Numbered from the stretch's first letter, positions 11,336-22,849 are shown. The stretch is DNA of 64,000 bases from Distichodus sexfasciatus (GCA_032718565.1 JAVGVS010000167.1:511833-575832), one strand, 5' to 3'. A program made the numbers and translations. Notes: generated from the letters alone by a model not told the origin.

Positions 11336-13054
11336 CAGTGTTGGGAAGATTACTTTTAAAATGTATTCCATTACAGATTACAGAATACATGCCCCAAATG
11401 TAGTTTGTAACGTATTCCATTAAGTTACTCAATGTGAGTAACATATTCTGAATGCTTTGGATTACTTAATATATTGTCATGCTTTTTACAACTACATGAA
11501 TGTAGCAATCACATCCTGCAAATTCTTGTTTGTTTTCCTCTACCAATTGGCTGTTAAGCCCAAATCTCCCTCCTCTAGGTAGAGGAGGAAAGACGAAATT
11601 TCCGAGTAAGAAATGCATTCCTGCCCGGGCACTGCTGGCTCTGCTGTGCTGGCTCCGGGTCCATTGTGTAACTGACGCCACCAACATTAACAGGACGCTT
11701 ACATCAGAGTCTCTTATTGCGTGTTTGTTTGGGAGACAGGTGTCGTGCCGAAATCAGGACCCCTGCCACGAGAAGCACCCCCGACACGGGCGTGCGAATT
11801 TGATGACTTCCGCCTTTATACGAACTACTGTCCATAAACATTAACGTTCAGTTCGTTCCTACACTCTTAACGCCAATGAGATGAGGACAAAATTACTCAT
11901 ATTCTTAAAAATAAAAAACCTTACACAAACTTGTAAACAATAACATTTCATTAAAAAACAGTGAACAAAAACGGCGAAATGTCGTATTTTTCATGAAGCT
12001 TTGAAATAAATATTTTACCAATATTATAAGTGCACAATCCACTAGCTATTTAATTCCACGCAAACTGCACACATTTACCTGGCTAGTGTAATGGATTACT
12101 GTTTAAGGCCATGCTGTACTTACTGAAATCATGACTAAAATTCAAGTATCTATTCTGGTAGGAAGTAGCATTTTGTATTATACATAAACATACGTTATAG
12201 CAAGCAACACCTTTCACATGTTTAGGATCATTAAAAATGTCACTGTTTTAGAAAACATTAAACTGAATCTAGAGAGGCCTATTCTGAACAACACTCACTA
12301 ATAAAATCATTTGCTCACTAAAGTCTCTTGCAGAAATAAAAATATGCCTGGATCTAAAATACAATAACCTAAAATAATATCTCAGGACTAAACTACCTCA
12401 AACAAATTTAAAGGGTTTTTTTTTGCAACAGATCACCTGCCAGGAAATGCACTCCCTTCTAACTCTGCACATGATGCTGTTACATTCATAATACTTGCAC
12501 CAGTTAGACATCATGGTCTGACAAGAATAACATCCAAAATTTGTTTGGACTGAACACCTTGAAAAGAAGTTACAGGGGGGTGCTTTTTATGGCAGAGCTC
12601 CCTGCCAGGAAATGCACCCCCTTCTAACTCTGCATATGATGCTGTTACATTCAACATTCAACAATACAAACTTTATTGTTTACAAGTTTGTGTAAGGTTT
12701 TTTATTTTTAAGAATATGAGTAATTTTGCCCTCATCTCATTGGTGCTAACAGAGTGTAGGAATGAATTGAACGTTAACATTTATGGACGACGGTAGTTCG
12801 TATAAAGGCGGAAGTCATCAAATGCGCGCGCCCGCGTCGGGGGTGCTTCTCGCGTGGAATTACCAAAATTAGAGAGAGGATAGCCTAACATATGAAACAG
12901 GAAAAGACTGCCGTGTAATCCATTTATTTCAACAAAGTAACTGTATTCTAATTACCACCTATTTAAACAGTAACTGTAACGGAATACAGTTACTCATATT
13001 TTGTATTCTAAATATGTAACGCCAGTACATGTATTCCGTTACTCCCCAACACTG
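11336..13054. mobile_element. hAT element with long inverted arms and perfect 8-bp TSD
   Basis: Starts CAGTGTTGGGAAG and ends CTCCCCAACACTG. The octamer tgtactgt is duplicated exactly at 11328-11335 and 13055-13062. Both subterminal zones are full of 'gtaac / gttac' motifs. A further pair of inverted arms of nearly 200 bp lies inside (about 11753-11945 against 12667-12850). The centre holds a diverged direct duplication (about 12437-12490 and 12600-12655, both with 'ccaggaaatgcac'). No transposase is left, so the 1719-bp element is non-autonomous. Confidence 0.93.
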
Positions 13055-13095
13055 TGTACTGTATGGTAACAAAAAAGGCAGAGGCAGTTGAGTCG

Positions 13096-13310
13096 AGGTA
13101 TCCCAGCAAACAAGGAACGTTCTCTAAAGGTCACATTTTATTGAACTTTCAGGGAACCTTAAGGGAATGTTCCCTCAAGGTTCTAGGGTTACTTTTTGTA
13201 ACCCTTTACAAATGTTTTGCAAACGTTCCCTTGAGGTTATTTTCATAGAACCATAAAATAACCCAGGGAACGTTTCCTGAAGGTTCTGTTAAAGTTACAT
13301 ATGTAGCATA
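13096..13310. repeat. Partial MITE-like repeat (CCCAGCAAAC... family)
   Basis: Begins 'tcccagcaaacaaggaacg' and contains several short palindromic repeats of 'ggaacgttc / gttccct'. This pattern is familiar from abundant short fish repeats. No matching opposite terminus was found, so borders are approximate and the class is unknown. From 13310 to 14171 I see no gene or repeat I can name. Confidence 0.4.
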
Positions 13311-14171
13311 TTACCTTTTTAATGAATATTTTACAATTAAAATGAAAGTACGATTGGTGGTGTTTTGTTTACATCAATTAAACCCGACTGAAATGTCAAA
13401 CCCGCTTTTCCGTTTCAACCCAAACTTGTGAGAAATTCATTCTATTTGATTCTATTTGACCACACATTAGAGGCGCACGTTAAAACAGAGAGGCACTGAC
13501 GTCACTCATCGTCGGGTGAAGCTGCGGTTTAGAAAGAGGTGAAGTAAATGATGTACAAAAGGTATATGTTCACCCTTGCACATGTGCGTAGTGTTTGTCA
13601 ATTCTGTATGAATACAAATATATTGTTATTAAAAAAATTAAATAAATAAATAAAAAGGCAAAAGGTCTACGTTATACTACCTCTTAATATCATGACAGAC
13701 CACGGAAGAGGCATTGCTGCATAGCAAGTATCTTCTAATGTGTTTAGGAATTTAGGAACCCCACTAAGATATAAAGAATACATTTAAATCAAACATTTTA
13801 ATATTCATTTTGGATATTGTACTGCAAACTTTGCGTGGTTCAGAGAGTTTCCTGCGAACTGTATGGTTGAATGTTCCCGCACCGCCCAGCGACCATTCAC
13901 GGAACTGTGATGCATTTAAGAGTAAAACGTTTCCAAAATCCTTTTTCCCTTCAAATTCTAATTTCATTGATATTTTCTCAGATTATACGAATCTTTATTG
14001 AGAGACTAACGAAATATTAGACTTTGCTTGTGTAACGGGTGTGTCTAATGTCCTAGAACTCAATAAAGGCCACCCGTGAAATCCTCTTGTACTCTACGTT
14101 GTGTTTCCTGAGTTGCGCTGCTGCAGTGAAGACAGACCCCGGGAACTGTTGCACTGTTTGCCTCTTTAATA

Positions 14172-14235
14172 CTGTTCAATCAGCAACAAAGACAAAAGTA
14201 AATGGTCATCTGTCACACATACAGAATCAGTCCCT
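14172..14235 (+). repeat. Left copy of a 64-bp perfect direct repeat
   Basis: Identical base for base to 17236-17299. The following 'ttctctcagctcaggcagcg' also recurs on the right side, but only at about 17533, after an extra segment of about 230 bp. The pair brackets the 2.7-kb transposon at 14411-17156. Origin unknown. Confidence 0.85.
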
Positions 14236-14410
14236 TCTCTCAGCTCAGGCAGCGTGAACTCCTTGTACTTAATACATAAATAACATTACACATATTGTAA
14301 ACAGAACTTTGTCTCAAAATTGGAAAAGAACAGAAATTCTCTTACATGAAATATTACAGAATAAGATATACTAATGATGAAATTGTACAAAAAGTGCAAC
14401 ATCGTAACAT

Positions 14411-17156
14411 TACCCAGCAAGCAATAGTCGTGATTTCAACGTCAGGTTTAACTATAGGCCCGATATAGTCCGGCTATTTGTAACCCACTTCTAGACCAAA
14501 TAATCTTGAATTTAGTTACATGTCATTTTTTGGCAAAATACTTGTGAGATGTATGATATTTCATCATGTAAGTAAAGTCAATAGCGTTTACAAGGTGTTT
14601 GGTTTTATTTCTTTGACATGTTCTTTATGTAGCCCATGCGTAGCCTCGGTTTAGCTCGTAGTCAGAGCGGCTATTTGTAGTCCACTGATAGTCAAAACTG
14701 TTTCATTGTAATTTTTGTTCAGGCAGCGCCTGAAATGGTTGATATCCCATCATTTTCGCAGTGACAATAATATAAACAAAGATAACCATGTCATTTCATG
14801 ACATGGTCTATATGTAGTCGCGTTTTAGCTCCAAATTGTACGGGCTATGTGTAGTCTTCTTTTAGTCTAATTTTAACGGTTTGGCTACAGCCCTATACCA
14901 GACCAGTGATGAGCATAGAGAAAATAGCCTTAAAATTGTTTAAATGTAATATTTGCCCAAGCAAATATTGTTATCAAATGCATGTGTAAGACTGAAACAC
15001 TTACGTAGCATCATTTTATATTTTATTTAATTATTCTACAGCATTATTAAATATAGCATTATATATATGCCAAAATAATTCAAATGTTTCGAATGTTACT
15101 TACTTGCATTTGATAATATGATGTCATGCATCCCCACAAGCTGTTAAATGCAACGCCCAGCAAGCAGTAGTTTTCATTTCACCAAAATATATTTCACCCG
15201 ATATAGTCCGGCTATATGTAACCCACTTCCAGCCCATATAACCCTGAATTTGGTTGCATGTCATTTTTTTGGCAAAATAACTGGTCGGATGTATGATATT
15301 CGACCCTAGCAAACTGAGCAGCGTTTACAAGGTTTTATGGTATATTTTTATATTTTTTATGTTATATAAGTAGCCTTCACTTAGCCTTGATTTAGCTCGA
15401 CGTTATAGCGGTTATTTGTAGCCCACTTATAGTCAAAGATGATTAATTGTAGTTTTTGGCCAGGCAGCACATGACATATGGTATCCCGTCATGTTTGCAA
15501 TGTAAATTATGTATTTAAAACAGTTTACCGTCATTTCGTAAAATAGTCTATCTGTAGGCATTATTTAGCTCCGAAAAAAAGACATGTAACTTTTAGTCCA
15601 CCCGACGACATATCGAGGCAATAATCGTATCAGCATTGTTTAAAAAATTTCTGCCATACAACATAAACATTTTGTGATTTGACGGTCTTTAATTTTAAGT
15701 GAAATAAACATGCAATTACAATTCTCAACCGTTAACCCTATTCAGACATGAGCAATGTCAACGCAAGATTTAAAAATTGGTAGAGAACACTTGCCAGATC
15801 TCGCGATAGACATACCGCCATTTTAGTTTACCTGCCGCGATAGAGCATTGACAGGGTAACCAAGAAGAAAGGAACCAAGAAGAAAAGAACAGCGAGAAAA
15901 ATGTTGAGAGTCTTACTTTGAACTTGTAAGTATCTGTGTTGTCTTACTGATATCACCTTAAATATTTTTATCGTTAGAGGCCGTGAAATTTTAGCAGATT
16001 TAGCGGCGTGTACGCCACGTGGTTACATGAAAGGCAAGGGAGGTGATTTGCTTTGAAAGCAATTCTCTTTACATCATTTTAAGTGTAAAAGAACTGGAGT
16101 TATATGATCCACTTTCACGGATTCACTGTAGCAGGGTTTTTCCTACATTGAAATTTTTTTGGCAGCCGCTAAAAAAATTTTTTGTCCCACCAAAGCTTTA
16201 TTTGAGGGGGGGGTGGTACACTGCAGAAGGCAGCGTTTGAGAAGACGGCTCTGTTCTCTGTCATCATTGGTATGTTTATGCACATGTTTTCATGCAAACA
16301 TTGCCCTGAGTGCTTATCTCTTTATGCTTAAAGCTTATGTTTTAATAATCTCACACTCAGACCTAGCAAACCAAAATATTTATTTAAAAAAGCTATTTCT
16401 GATGCATTTCTTTTTCTTTCTTGGCAGATGCCGTGATGACCAACTTTCCAGCAGCTACAGAGATGGACATAAGGAGTGCTATGGGTGAACATTTCAAACA
16501 GGCACCAGGGAGGCTTTTTGGAATTGTTTTGTTGTTAAAAGTTAAAGTTGTTAAAATGTTGTTTGTAATTTGTATATAATTTATTTTATTTAAATTCTTT
16601 TTTGATTTGCATACTTTCAAGTTGTCAATATTTAATTTTATGTATTTAAGTTTTCAGTGTTGTTGAAAATATTGCTTTCGCTAATAAAAGCTTATTTAAT
16701 TTGTTTGAATCGATTACCATTTATGAGAACCTGCTTTAATTAAAGTGTGTTTTCGGTAGTACTTTTTCTATTATCTGTATTTATGTAGTCATGCATTAGC
16801 TGAAAATATAACAGACGTCTATCCACATTCAATGAGACACACTTGTAGTCGTTTAACAGCGGTCTAATTGATGACTAGTCTAATATTGAGATATGGTTAG
16901 ACGTCTATTAAATTTTCCACGGACAGCCCAAATAAAGACTTGTTATAGCCTAGACCCAAATTCACAGTCTTTTAGACATACACATGTAGTCGTTTAATAG
17001 CGGTCTAATTGATGTCTAGTCTATTCTAGGGCTATGTTTAGACGTCTATTAAATTTTCACTGACAGCCCAATGACAACCTTATTTTAGCCTAGACGTCTG
17101 GGCTGTGTTTCAACGGCTAATATACGTTTTTTAGACCAAAAATTGCTTGCTGGGTA
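14411..17156. mobile_element. 2.7-kb DNA transposon with perfect 15-bp TIRs
   Basis: Perfect inverted termini: TACCCAGCAAGCAAT at 14411-14425 and its exact reverse complement at 17142-17156. An AT dinucleotide flanks both ends; whether the target duplication is AT or TA cannot be decided. The left portion contains a diverged direct duplication of its own start (14413 onward and 15156 onward, 743 bp apart). The right portion contains about 140-bp repeats rich in 'tagacgtct' (about 16800-17095). The centre keeps a promoter-like CpG-containing stretch, a terminal-exon-like piece and AATAAA (16683). No transposase domain is recognised, so the superfamily is open (PIF/ISL2EU-like or another TA/AT-targeting class). 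Confidence 0.75.
16428..16705 (+). pseudogene. Terminal-exon-like remnant inside the 2.7-kb transposon
   Basis: A strong acceptor (tttctttcttggcag, ending 16427) is followed by an open stretch encoding AVMTNFPAATEMDIRSAMGE, then HFKQAPGR. The frame stops at about 16580, and an AATAAA hexamer lies at 16683-16688. This looks like the last exon of a transposon gene whose other exons are deleted. A possible first exon with basic residues ends at a GTAAG donor near 15930. The family is not recognised. Confidence 0.4.
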
Positions 17157-17235
17157 ATTTCAGTCATCCTAGATGCAGTCAATATGTACCATAACCAATA
17201 ACCTATAGCTAACATACACTGGGTGAGAAACATAC

Positions 17236-17299
17236 CTGTTCAATCAGCAACAAAGACAAAAGTAAATGGTCATCTGTCACACATACAGAATCAGTCCCT
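17236..17299 (+). repeat. Right copy of the 64-bp perfect direct repeat
   Basis: Exact partner of 14172-14235; lies 80 bp to the right of the 2.7-kb transposon. The sequence between 17300 and 17760 shows no gene. Confidence 0.85.
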
Positions 17300-18459
17300 G
17301 TTAGCAAAGGAAAACGTGCCCAAATTAGCTACCGCATGGCGAGACATGCGCTTAACACAACTTGCTAACAGACTCTACTTTCAACAGGTTGTCGCTTCAG
17401 TGAAGAAATAACTGCACATTCACACAATAACGGCAATCACCTACAGCTACTTTATGGCATGGTTAGATGTTTTCTCCTTTTTCTTTTAACAGAAAATACA
17501 CATTCTGTTGCTCTGACATAGGAATGCCTACCTTCTCTCAGCTCAGGCAGCGCGGACTGAGAGTAACATAGTGATGACGCATAACAACAGCGCCACCCTG
17601 CGATCTCTTAAAGCGACAGTAACATATTCTCACCACAGTGTCAACAAATTTTACACACAAAAGAAGCACAAGAAGAAAACAGTATTTGACAGAAATTGGT
17701 GATGTTTCAACAGAACAGCAATACAATAACAAAAAAAAGTACCAGTTTATGTTTTACACTGGTTACACTTGGTGCGGCGTTTTAATATTGTCCGCGAGGG
17801 ACTTCCCAAGTTTATAGTGCTCCCGCTGCCCGGATGCACTGTGTCTTTATAGTCATTTTTATTCAGATATCCCCCTAAACTAAGCGATGTAATCAGGGCG
17901 TAAAATTTAAAATGTAGTGTAACTAATGCGACTGAAACCGTCCAGCGAATCTACAAGAAGCAACAACAAGTAAGTAATATATGACTGAGATGTCTAAAGG
18001 TGATAGTTATTTTTGTATCGAGTGCAGAATGTTTAGCTTTAGCTCCTCTGTCGGCAGGGGTAGTTTAAATAGTGATATTTTTATCTGTAAAAGATGGTAA
18101 GATGGTCGAAGCACTGACGAAGAAGATTATAGAGCTAGAGACGCGCCTTCAGACACGCCTCCAGCACAGTCATCAGGGAGTCAGCTAGCAGGTTCACAGT
18201 CAGGGAGTCTGGGCGCTTCAGACTTAGAGATAGAGCACCAAACCCCGACAGTAGGCTCTAATATATAGCATCACTATATATCCTTCAATGTCTCGAACAC
18301 CAGGGTTTCCCGCAGCACATTATATTTAAGGTGACTGCCTTGACAACAAATGCCTCCCACATTGACTACGTCCTGGATACCAAAATAGGTCATTAAATAA
18401 ACTCAAGCTAGTACAGAATGCGGCCAGAGTCCTCACTACAACAAAAAAATATGATCATG

Positions 18460-18739
18460 TAGGGTGGGCGATATATCCCATATACTTGACATATCTCTGC
18501 TTGTTCCACGTGTAGTAAATGACTAGATCTTGAACATCAAGTTCAAATCCTCATGTTAATGTTAACAGACAGCATGTACTCTCAAAGCATGTACTCTCCC
18601 GCCCATCCAGAAAACTCTCCTAGCGCATACGCGCATGTGGGAAATGTAGTTCTCTCCCAGAAAGAGAGATATACAGTATATTGTGTATTGTGATGTAAAT
18701 ATTGCAATATTATTTTTTAGGCCATATCGCCTAGCCCTA
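18460..18739. mobile_element. hAT MITE inside the L2 copy
   Basis: Ends TAGGGTGGGCGATAT and ATATCGCCTAGCCCTA form an imperfect TIR. Comparison with an uninterrupted L2 copy shows the insertion point. The left flank tgatcatg is matched on the right by tgat-tgtc, an 8-bp duplication that has lost two bases. 280 bp, no coding capacity. Confidence 0.85.
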
Positions 18740-18895
18740 TGATTGTCACTTCAGTTCTATCTTCACTCCACTGGCCACTCCACTCCAATTTCATGTTGAC
18801 TAGCTAATAAAATACTACATTTGACTTAAGCTTAATGCTCCAAAAAGCCTTGAACCGCAGTAATTGAGTGTCCTCATTTACAGCTAGAATCCGAG

Positions 18896-18975
18896 GGGCA
18901 GCTGGTGGCGTAACAGTAGGGTGCTGTGATGTGTTCACAATGACAAATAATCACTCACTTTCGCATGCTTCGATA
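18896..18975 (+). mobile_element. Internally deleted tRNA-SINE remnant
   Basis: The head 'gctggtggcgtaacagtag' joins directly to the tail 'gtgctgtgatgtgttcacaatgacaaataa'. These are the two ends of the SINE seen more completely at 59700-59945. The middle is missing. Confidence 0.65.
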
Positions 18976-19671
18976 GCAAGACGCAGGGCTTTTATTAATA
19001 CCCATTTACTTTGGGGGTAGAGCCTTTGCTCATAAAGCACGACAGTTATGGAATAAACTTTCTACTAGCGTTTAGACTTCAGACACAATCTCTGTTTAAA
19101 TCAAAACTTAAGACCTACATTTTTAGTCAGTCTTTTGGATATTAAAGTTCCTTATTTAGGTAAAGGTGAGATCTGAGGGTTCATGGCCTTTCAAGATTAA
19201 AGGTGAAAGGGGAAATTGGTGCTATAGACCGGCTAATCTCACGCAGGTTTGTTGATGGTGGTTTGGCCTAACGCCGAGACCCCTGGAAGCCCTCATGGCT
19301 GTGTTACCTTCCAGCTCTCTTTTTTAGCCAGGCTGCTATAGTTATTTTTATAGTTATATTTAGCCCTGTCAGACATTACAGATAACTTCTTTTTTCCCGA
19401 GCTGAAGCTGAACTAGCACCTGGATACTATGGAGACCTCATCATCACACACTCCAGACGCCCAGAGGACGATGGGGTCGTCTTGCTTCCACTCAAGGTTT
19501 CTTCCTGCTGTAGGGAGTTTTTTCTTGCCACTGTCGCCCCAAGCCTGCTCATTGAGAGCTATGTAAAGCCTTTGTGAAGATGTCTGTTATAAAGAGTGCT
19601 ATATAAATAAAGTTGAATTGAATTGAAATATTTTTTTTGGTTGGTTAGTATAAGAAAGGATGAGATCTTTC

Positions 19672-20304
19672 GGTAACACTTTATAATAACTACACCCTAT
19701 GAATCATTAGTTAAGCATTGGTAAATAGTTATTAATCATTTATAAAGCATTGTTCCTGCATTAATAGACATTAGTAAGCAGTTTATAAATACAGCTATAA
19801 ATGCTTTATTCTTGCTTTATAAGCGTCTATATAATATGCTTAATAATTGTATTTTCATACTTTATTAAGGATCAGTTAATCATTTCTAAATTAAGCATTA
19901 CATTATTTACTAACCGGTTAGTTAGTAGTTGTAAGTGGTTCATGAAATCATTTAGAATGTGTTAGTAAATGATTCATAAACCATTTAAATGCACATTTAT
20001 ACATCTTATTATTCAGACATTATATTAACAGTTAGTCACTGTGTTAATAAATGCTTTATTAACACATATTCCTACTGTAACTCAATTAATTTAGGTAGTT
20101 ATAAAACATTTACTAGCTGTCAGTTAATGGTTTCTGTGAGCTCATCTAAAGTGAGGACTATTTATGCCTTGTAAAGCGTCTACAAATGAGATTTAAAGGC
20201 TCACTTATCTTCTAAACAGAAAAAGGAAAACACAACACAGAAGGGAAACAGAACATAGAAATATTTATTTCAAGATACAAAAGAAAGGAAACTGTACAAC
20301 TGTA
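19672..20304 (+). repeat. Left long terminal inverted repeat of the Merlin-like element
   Basis: Pairs with 25663-26272 on the opposite strand, starting at the outermost base and continuing to 'gtacaactgta'. Rich in 'cattta / aatgatt' motifs. Free MITE copies of such a TIR would be expected elsewhere in this genome. Confidence 0.9.
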
Positions 20305-20466
20305 TCAACAACCAGTACTAACATTGGATTATAAAATACAACAAATAATATTTTTATAAAACAATAATGATAATATAAAATATTTCAAAACTTGAAAAAA
20401 CTACTTCAGTATTAACTTTTAAACATCAGTGAACAGCAGTGCAGACTGTAGATAATTTTGGTGAGT

Positions 20467-22591
20467 TCACTTCCGTTTGAGGGGCAACAGCTTACCAGAA
20501 GCCTTAAGGGCTTTAATTCTATCCTCAATTGCTGAATCCTCATTAATTGCAGCAGCACACTGTGTGGCAAATGCACTAAGTTTAACCTGACTGCTGTGGT
20601 TTTTAAGAAGTTCCTTAAATTTGTCAGGTGCAGCAATGTATAGCTCTGCGATTGGAGCATTGACCGCTACTGTGTTCCAGTCCACGCCAACACGTTTGAA
20701 AGCAGCTGACATGGTCCCTCCTTTACTGAAGTGCCGAAGAATTTTTTTTGTAACGGGACACCACCTGCTGTGGTGTTTGAGCTGTAATTGAGAGAACACA
20801 AAATTAGTGTTAGTATTTGGTTTTGATATTCTCACACACCATTTGACACACACACACAAACACACACCTGACTCATAAATTGTTTCAATCTCCATTATGA
20901 CACAGAGTTGTGTATTATACTGGCATGTGGTAATAGTATTATTTTTTATTTGGTATAAAATTTTGATATGTGGATCTGATTTATTTATTTATTTTTACAC
21001 AGTGCTTTAGCTAACCAAAGAATACTTCTCTTAAAGGAATTTTTTTTATGTAGTTTACTGTATTTTCTTCCAGAGTGAAGTAACTGGTTCCTTATGAAAT
21101 TATAATTTAATGCAGTAAATGCAGCTTATTAAGTCACCCTCTAATTTGTTTTAAGTCTTTTACAAGGATTTAACAAAACATAAAAAAAGTGTTAAAGCTT
21201 ATGTAGATGGTTTTCCAGGTTATTCCTCTAAATCCCCAATGCAATTTTTATTTTTATTGGAACCAGCCAAGAGAAACAATTGTACAGCAGAAATACACTG
21301 CCATTCAAAAAAATTTGGGATCAGTAAGATTGTATTTTTTATTTTTTTTAAATAAGTCTCTTATGCTCATTAAGGCTGCATTAATCAAAAACGCAGAAAA
21401 AATATTATTACAATTGAACAATAACAGTTTTAAATTTTAATACTCTTTAAAATATCCTTTGTTCCATTAATGCAAAGCTGAATTTTCAGCATCATTACTC
21501 CAGTCTTCAGTGCCACATGATCCTTCAGAAATGGTTATAATATGCTGATTTATTTCAATGTTGGAAACTGTTGTGCTTAATATTTTTTTTGGAATCTGTG
21601 ATACTTTTTTTCAGGATTCTTTGAAGAATAAAAAGTGAAAAAGAACAATGTTTATTAAAAAAACAATATAAGTCTTTACTATCACTTCTTATCCATTTAA
21701 CACATCTTTGCTGAATAAAGGTATTATTTTTTAAAGAAAATGTATTAAATGTATTGTAATGTATTTTTAATAAATGCTTTTCTTACTGTTTATTCATCAA
21801 ATAATTTTGGGGAAAAAGTATCAGTTTCTAAAAACAAACAAAAAAGCAACAAAAACTAATAAAAAAATCAATTTATCAGATTTATAATTTATAAGATAGA
21901 GTAATGACTGATAAAAAAAATTAGCTTTAATGACAGGAATAAATAATATTTTAAAGTATATTAAACCAGAGCACCACTATTTTAAATTGTAAAAAAACAA
22001 AAAAAAACACAATATTACAGTTTTATTTTTCCCTACTTTAAATGTTAAAAGTCTAACTGATACCAAACTTTTGAACCCAGCGTAAACAGTGGCAAACTAT
22101 AAACCAGTGAGTGGTAAGGGTTTAAATAGCATTCTAACCTCTTTGATGTGTCTTCATTTCCATTTTCTTTGACTTCTTGCCATGATTTTTTCCTTTCCCC
22201 TTGCTTTTCGTCCTCTTCTTCTTCCTGTCCACCTCTAATGAGGACGAGTCAGACATAGTTTTAGAGGAAGATTCATCTGAGCCATCACTGGAGGAATCTG
22301 ATTATAAGGGAACTGCTTGACTGGAACCTGTGTCCTCTCTTTTAAGAGCTGTTAAAATGGATACATACATAAGGCTCACAGTTTGCATCACATGGTACGC
22401 AAGAACACAAATCTGAACTCACATAATATGACTCAACTGTACTGTAATTTGAATACATATGTGTTGTGAGACTTACCAGATGCCAGTTGCTCTTTTAAAT
22501 AGTCCCTCTCTTTGTCTTTTTGCCACTCTACTCTCAATTTATACATCTCCAACTCTTGGGATTTGTTTTTGTCTGCCATCCCAGGCCACCT
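20467..22591 (-). pseudogene. CCDC106-like accessory gene of the transposon, broken
   Basis: Minus-strand exons with AG/GT borders: 22477-22591, 22139-22348 and 20467-20781 (stop); a non-coding first exon may end at 22810. The start is the ATG at 22577-22579 (MADKNKSQELEMYKLR), opening a coiled coil whose end KERDYLKEQLAS resembles EERDFLRCQL in vertebrate CCDC106. Exon 2 encodes a Ser/Asp-rich stretch and a Lys-rich, NLS-like stretch. The last exon encodes the C-terminal domain: SRYKKIL, GVDWNTV, APIAELYIAAPDKF and KASGKLLPLKRK, each with a clear counterpart in CCDC106. Damage: an in-frame TAA in the middle exon, and an 8-T run at 20742-20749 (A on the coding strand) that shifts the frame at the start of the last exon. 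A Tc1/mariner-type MITE sits in the last intron. CCDC106 is a nuclear p53-interacting protein; the role of the transposon version is unknown. Confidence 0.82.
21294..22084. mobile_element. Tc1/mariner-type non-autonomous element, TA-flanked
   Basis: Ends TACACTGCCATTCAAAA and TTTTGAACCCAGCGTA are imperfect inverted repeats with TA at each edge. The interior is AT-rich and non-coding. It is nested in the last intron of the CCDC106-like gene, hence younger than the Merlin-like element. Confidence 0.75.
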
Positions 22592-22666
22592 CTGTACATT
22601 ACATAAAGAGAGTCAAAATTTTAATTACAAAAGTGACATGTTGACAACCAGCCTGCCTGAGGGAGC

Positions 22667-22719
22667 GTGCAGTGCAGTGCAGTGCAGTGCATTGCGGCGC
22701 ATCGCATCGCATAGCATCG
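22667..22719. repeat. Short GC-rich tandem repeats (GTGCA)n and (GCATC)n
   Basis: Five-base units repeated several times, immediately upstream on the minus strand of the CCDC106-like coding exon at 22477-22591. They stand out in an AT-rich element and may belong to its promoter or 5' UTR intron. Confidence 0.6.
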
Positions 22720-22849
22720 CCCCCGCCCCTCTGCACGTCCCGGCATCTAGCCATTAGCCTGCTAGCCATCATCAATAATGAGTGCCAGTAAACAGAGCAA
22801 CATACTCACCACTAGTGCCACTGACGCACGTCTTTTCCAATGCATCCAT

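Larger units (their letters stand above)
17770..19630 (+). mobile_element. L2 LINE, internally deleted, plus strand
   Basis: The left part carries the start of L2 ORF1: a cysteine-containing N-terminus followed by ICKRWxDG, IIELE and SQSGSLGAS-like blocks (compare the minus copy near 39016). A large deletion then joins it to the C-terminal RT region (KLVQNAARVLT-like at about 18403-18440) and to the 3' UTR, ending in the typical tail 'gctatataaataaagttgaattgaa' near 19600-19625. ORF1 is frameshifted. A hAT MITE (18460-18739) and a SINE remnant are nested in it. Confidence 0.85.

Noticed and set aside
15060..15320. Second independent transposon starting at 15156 (CCCAGCAAGCAGTAG)
   Set aside because: It aligns to the start of the 14411 element and continues in parallel with it, so an internal direct duplication is simpler than a nested insertion; no second right terminus was found.
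20467..20895. Reading the whole 142-codon minus frame as one protein starting near 20895
   Set aside because: The first part (CVCVCV and following) is a CA-repeat in the intron; the real coding part starts after the acceptor at 20782.
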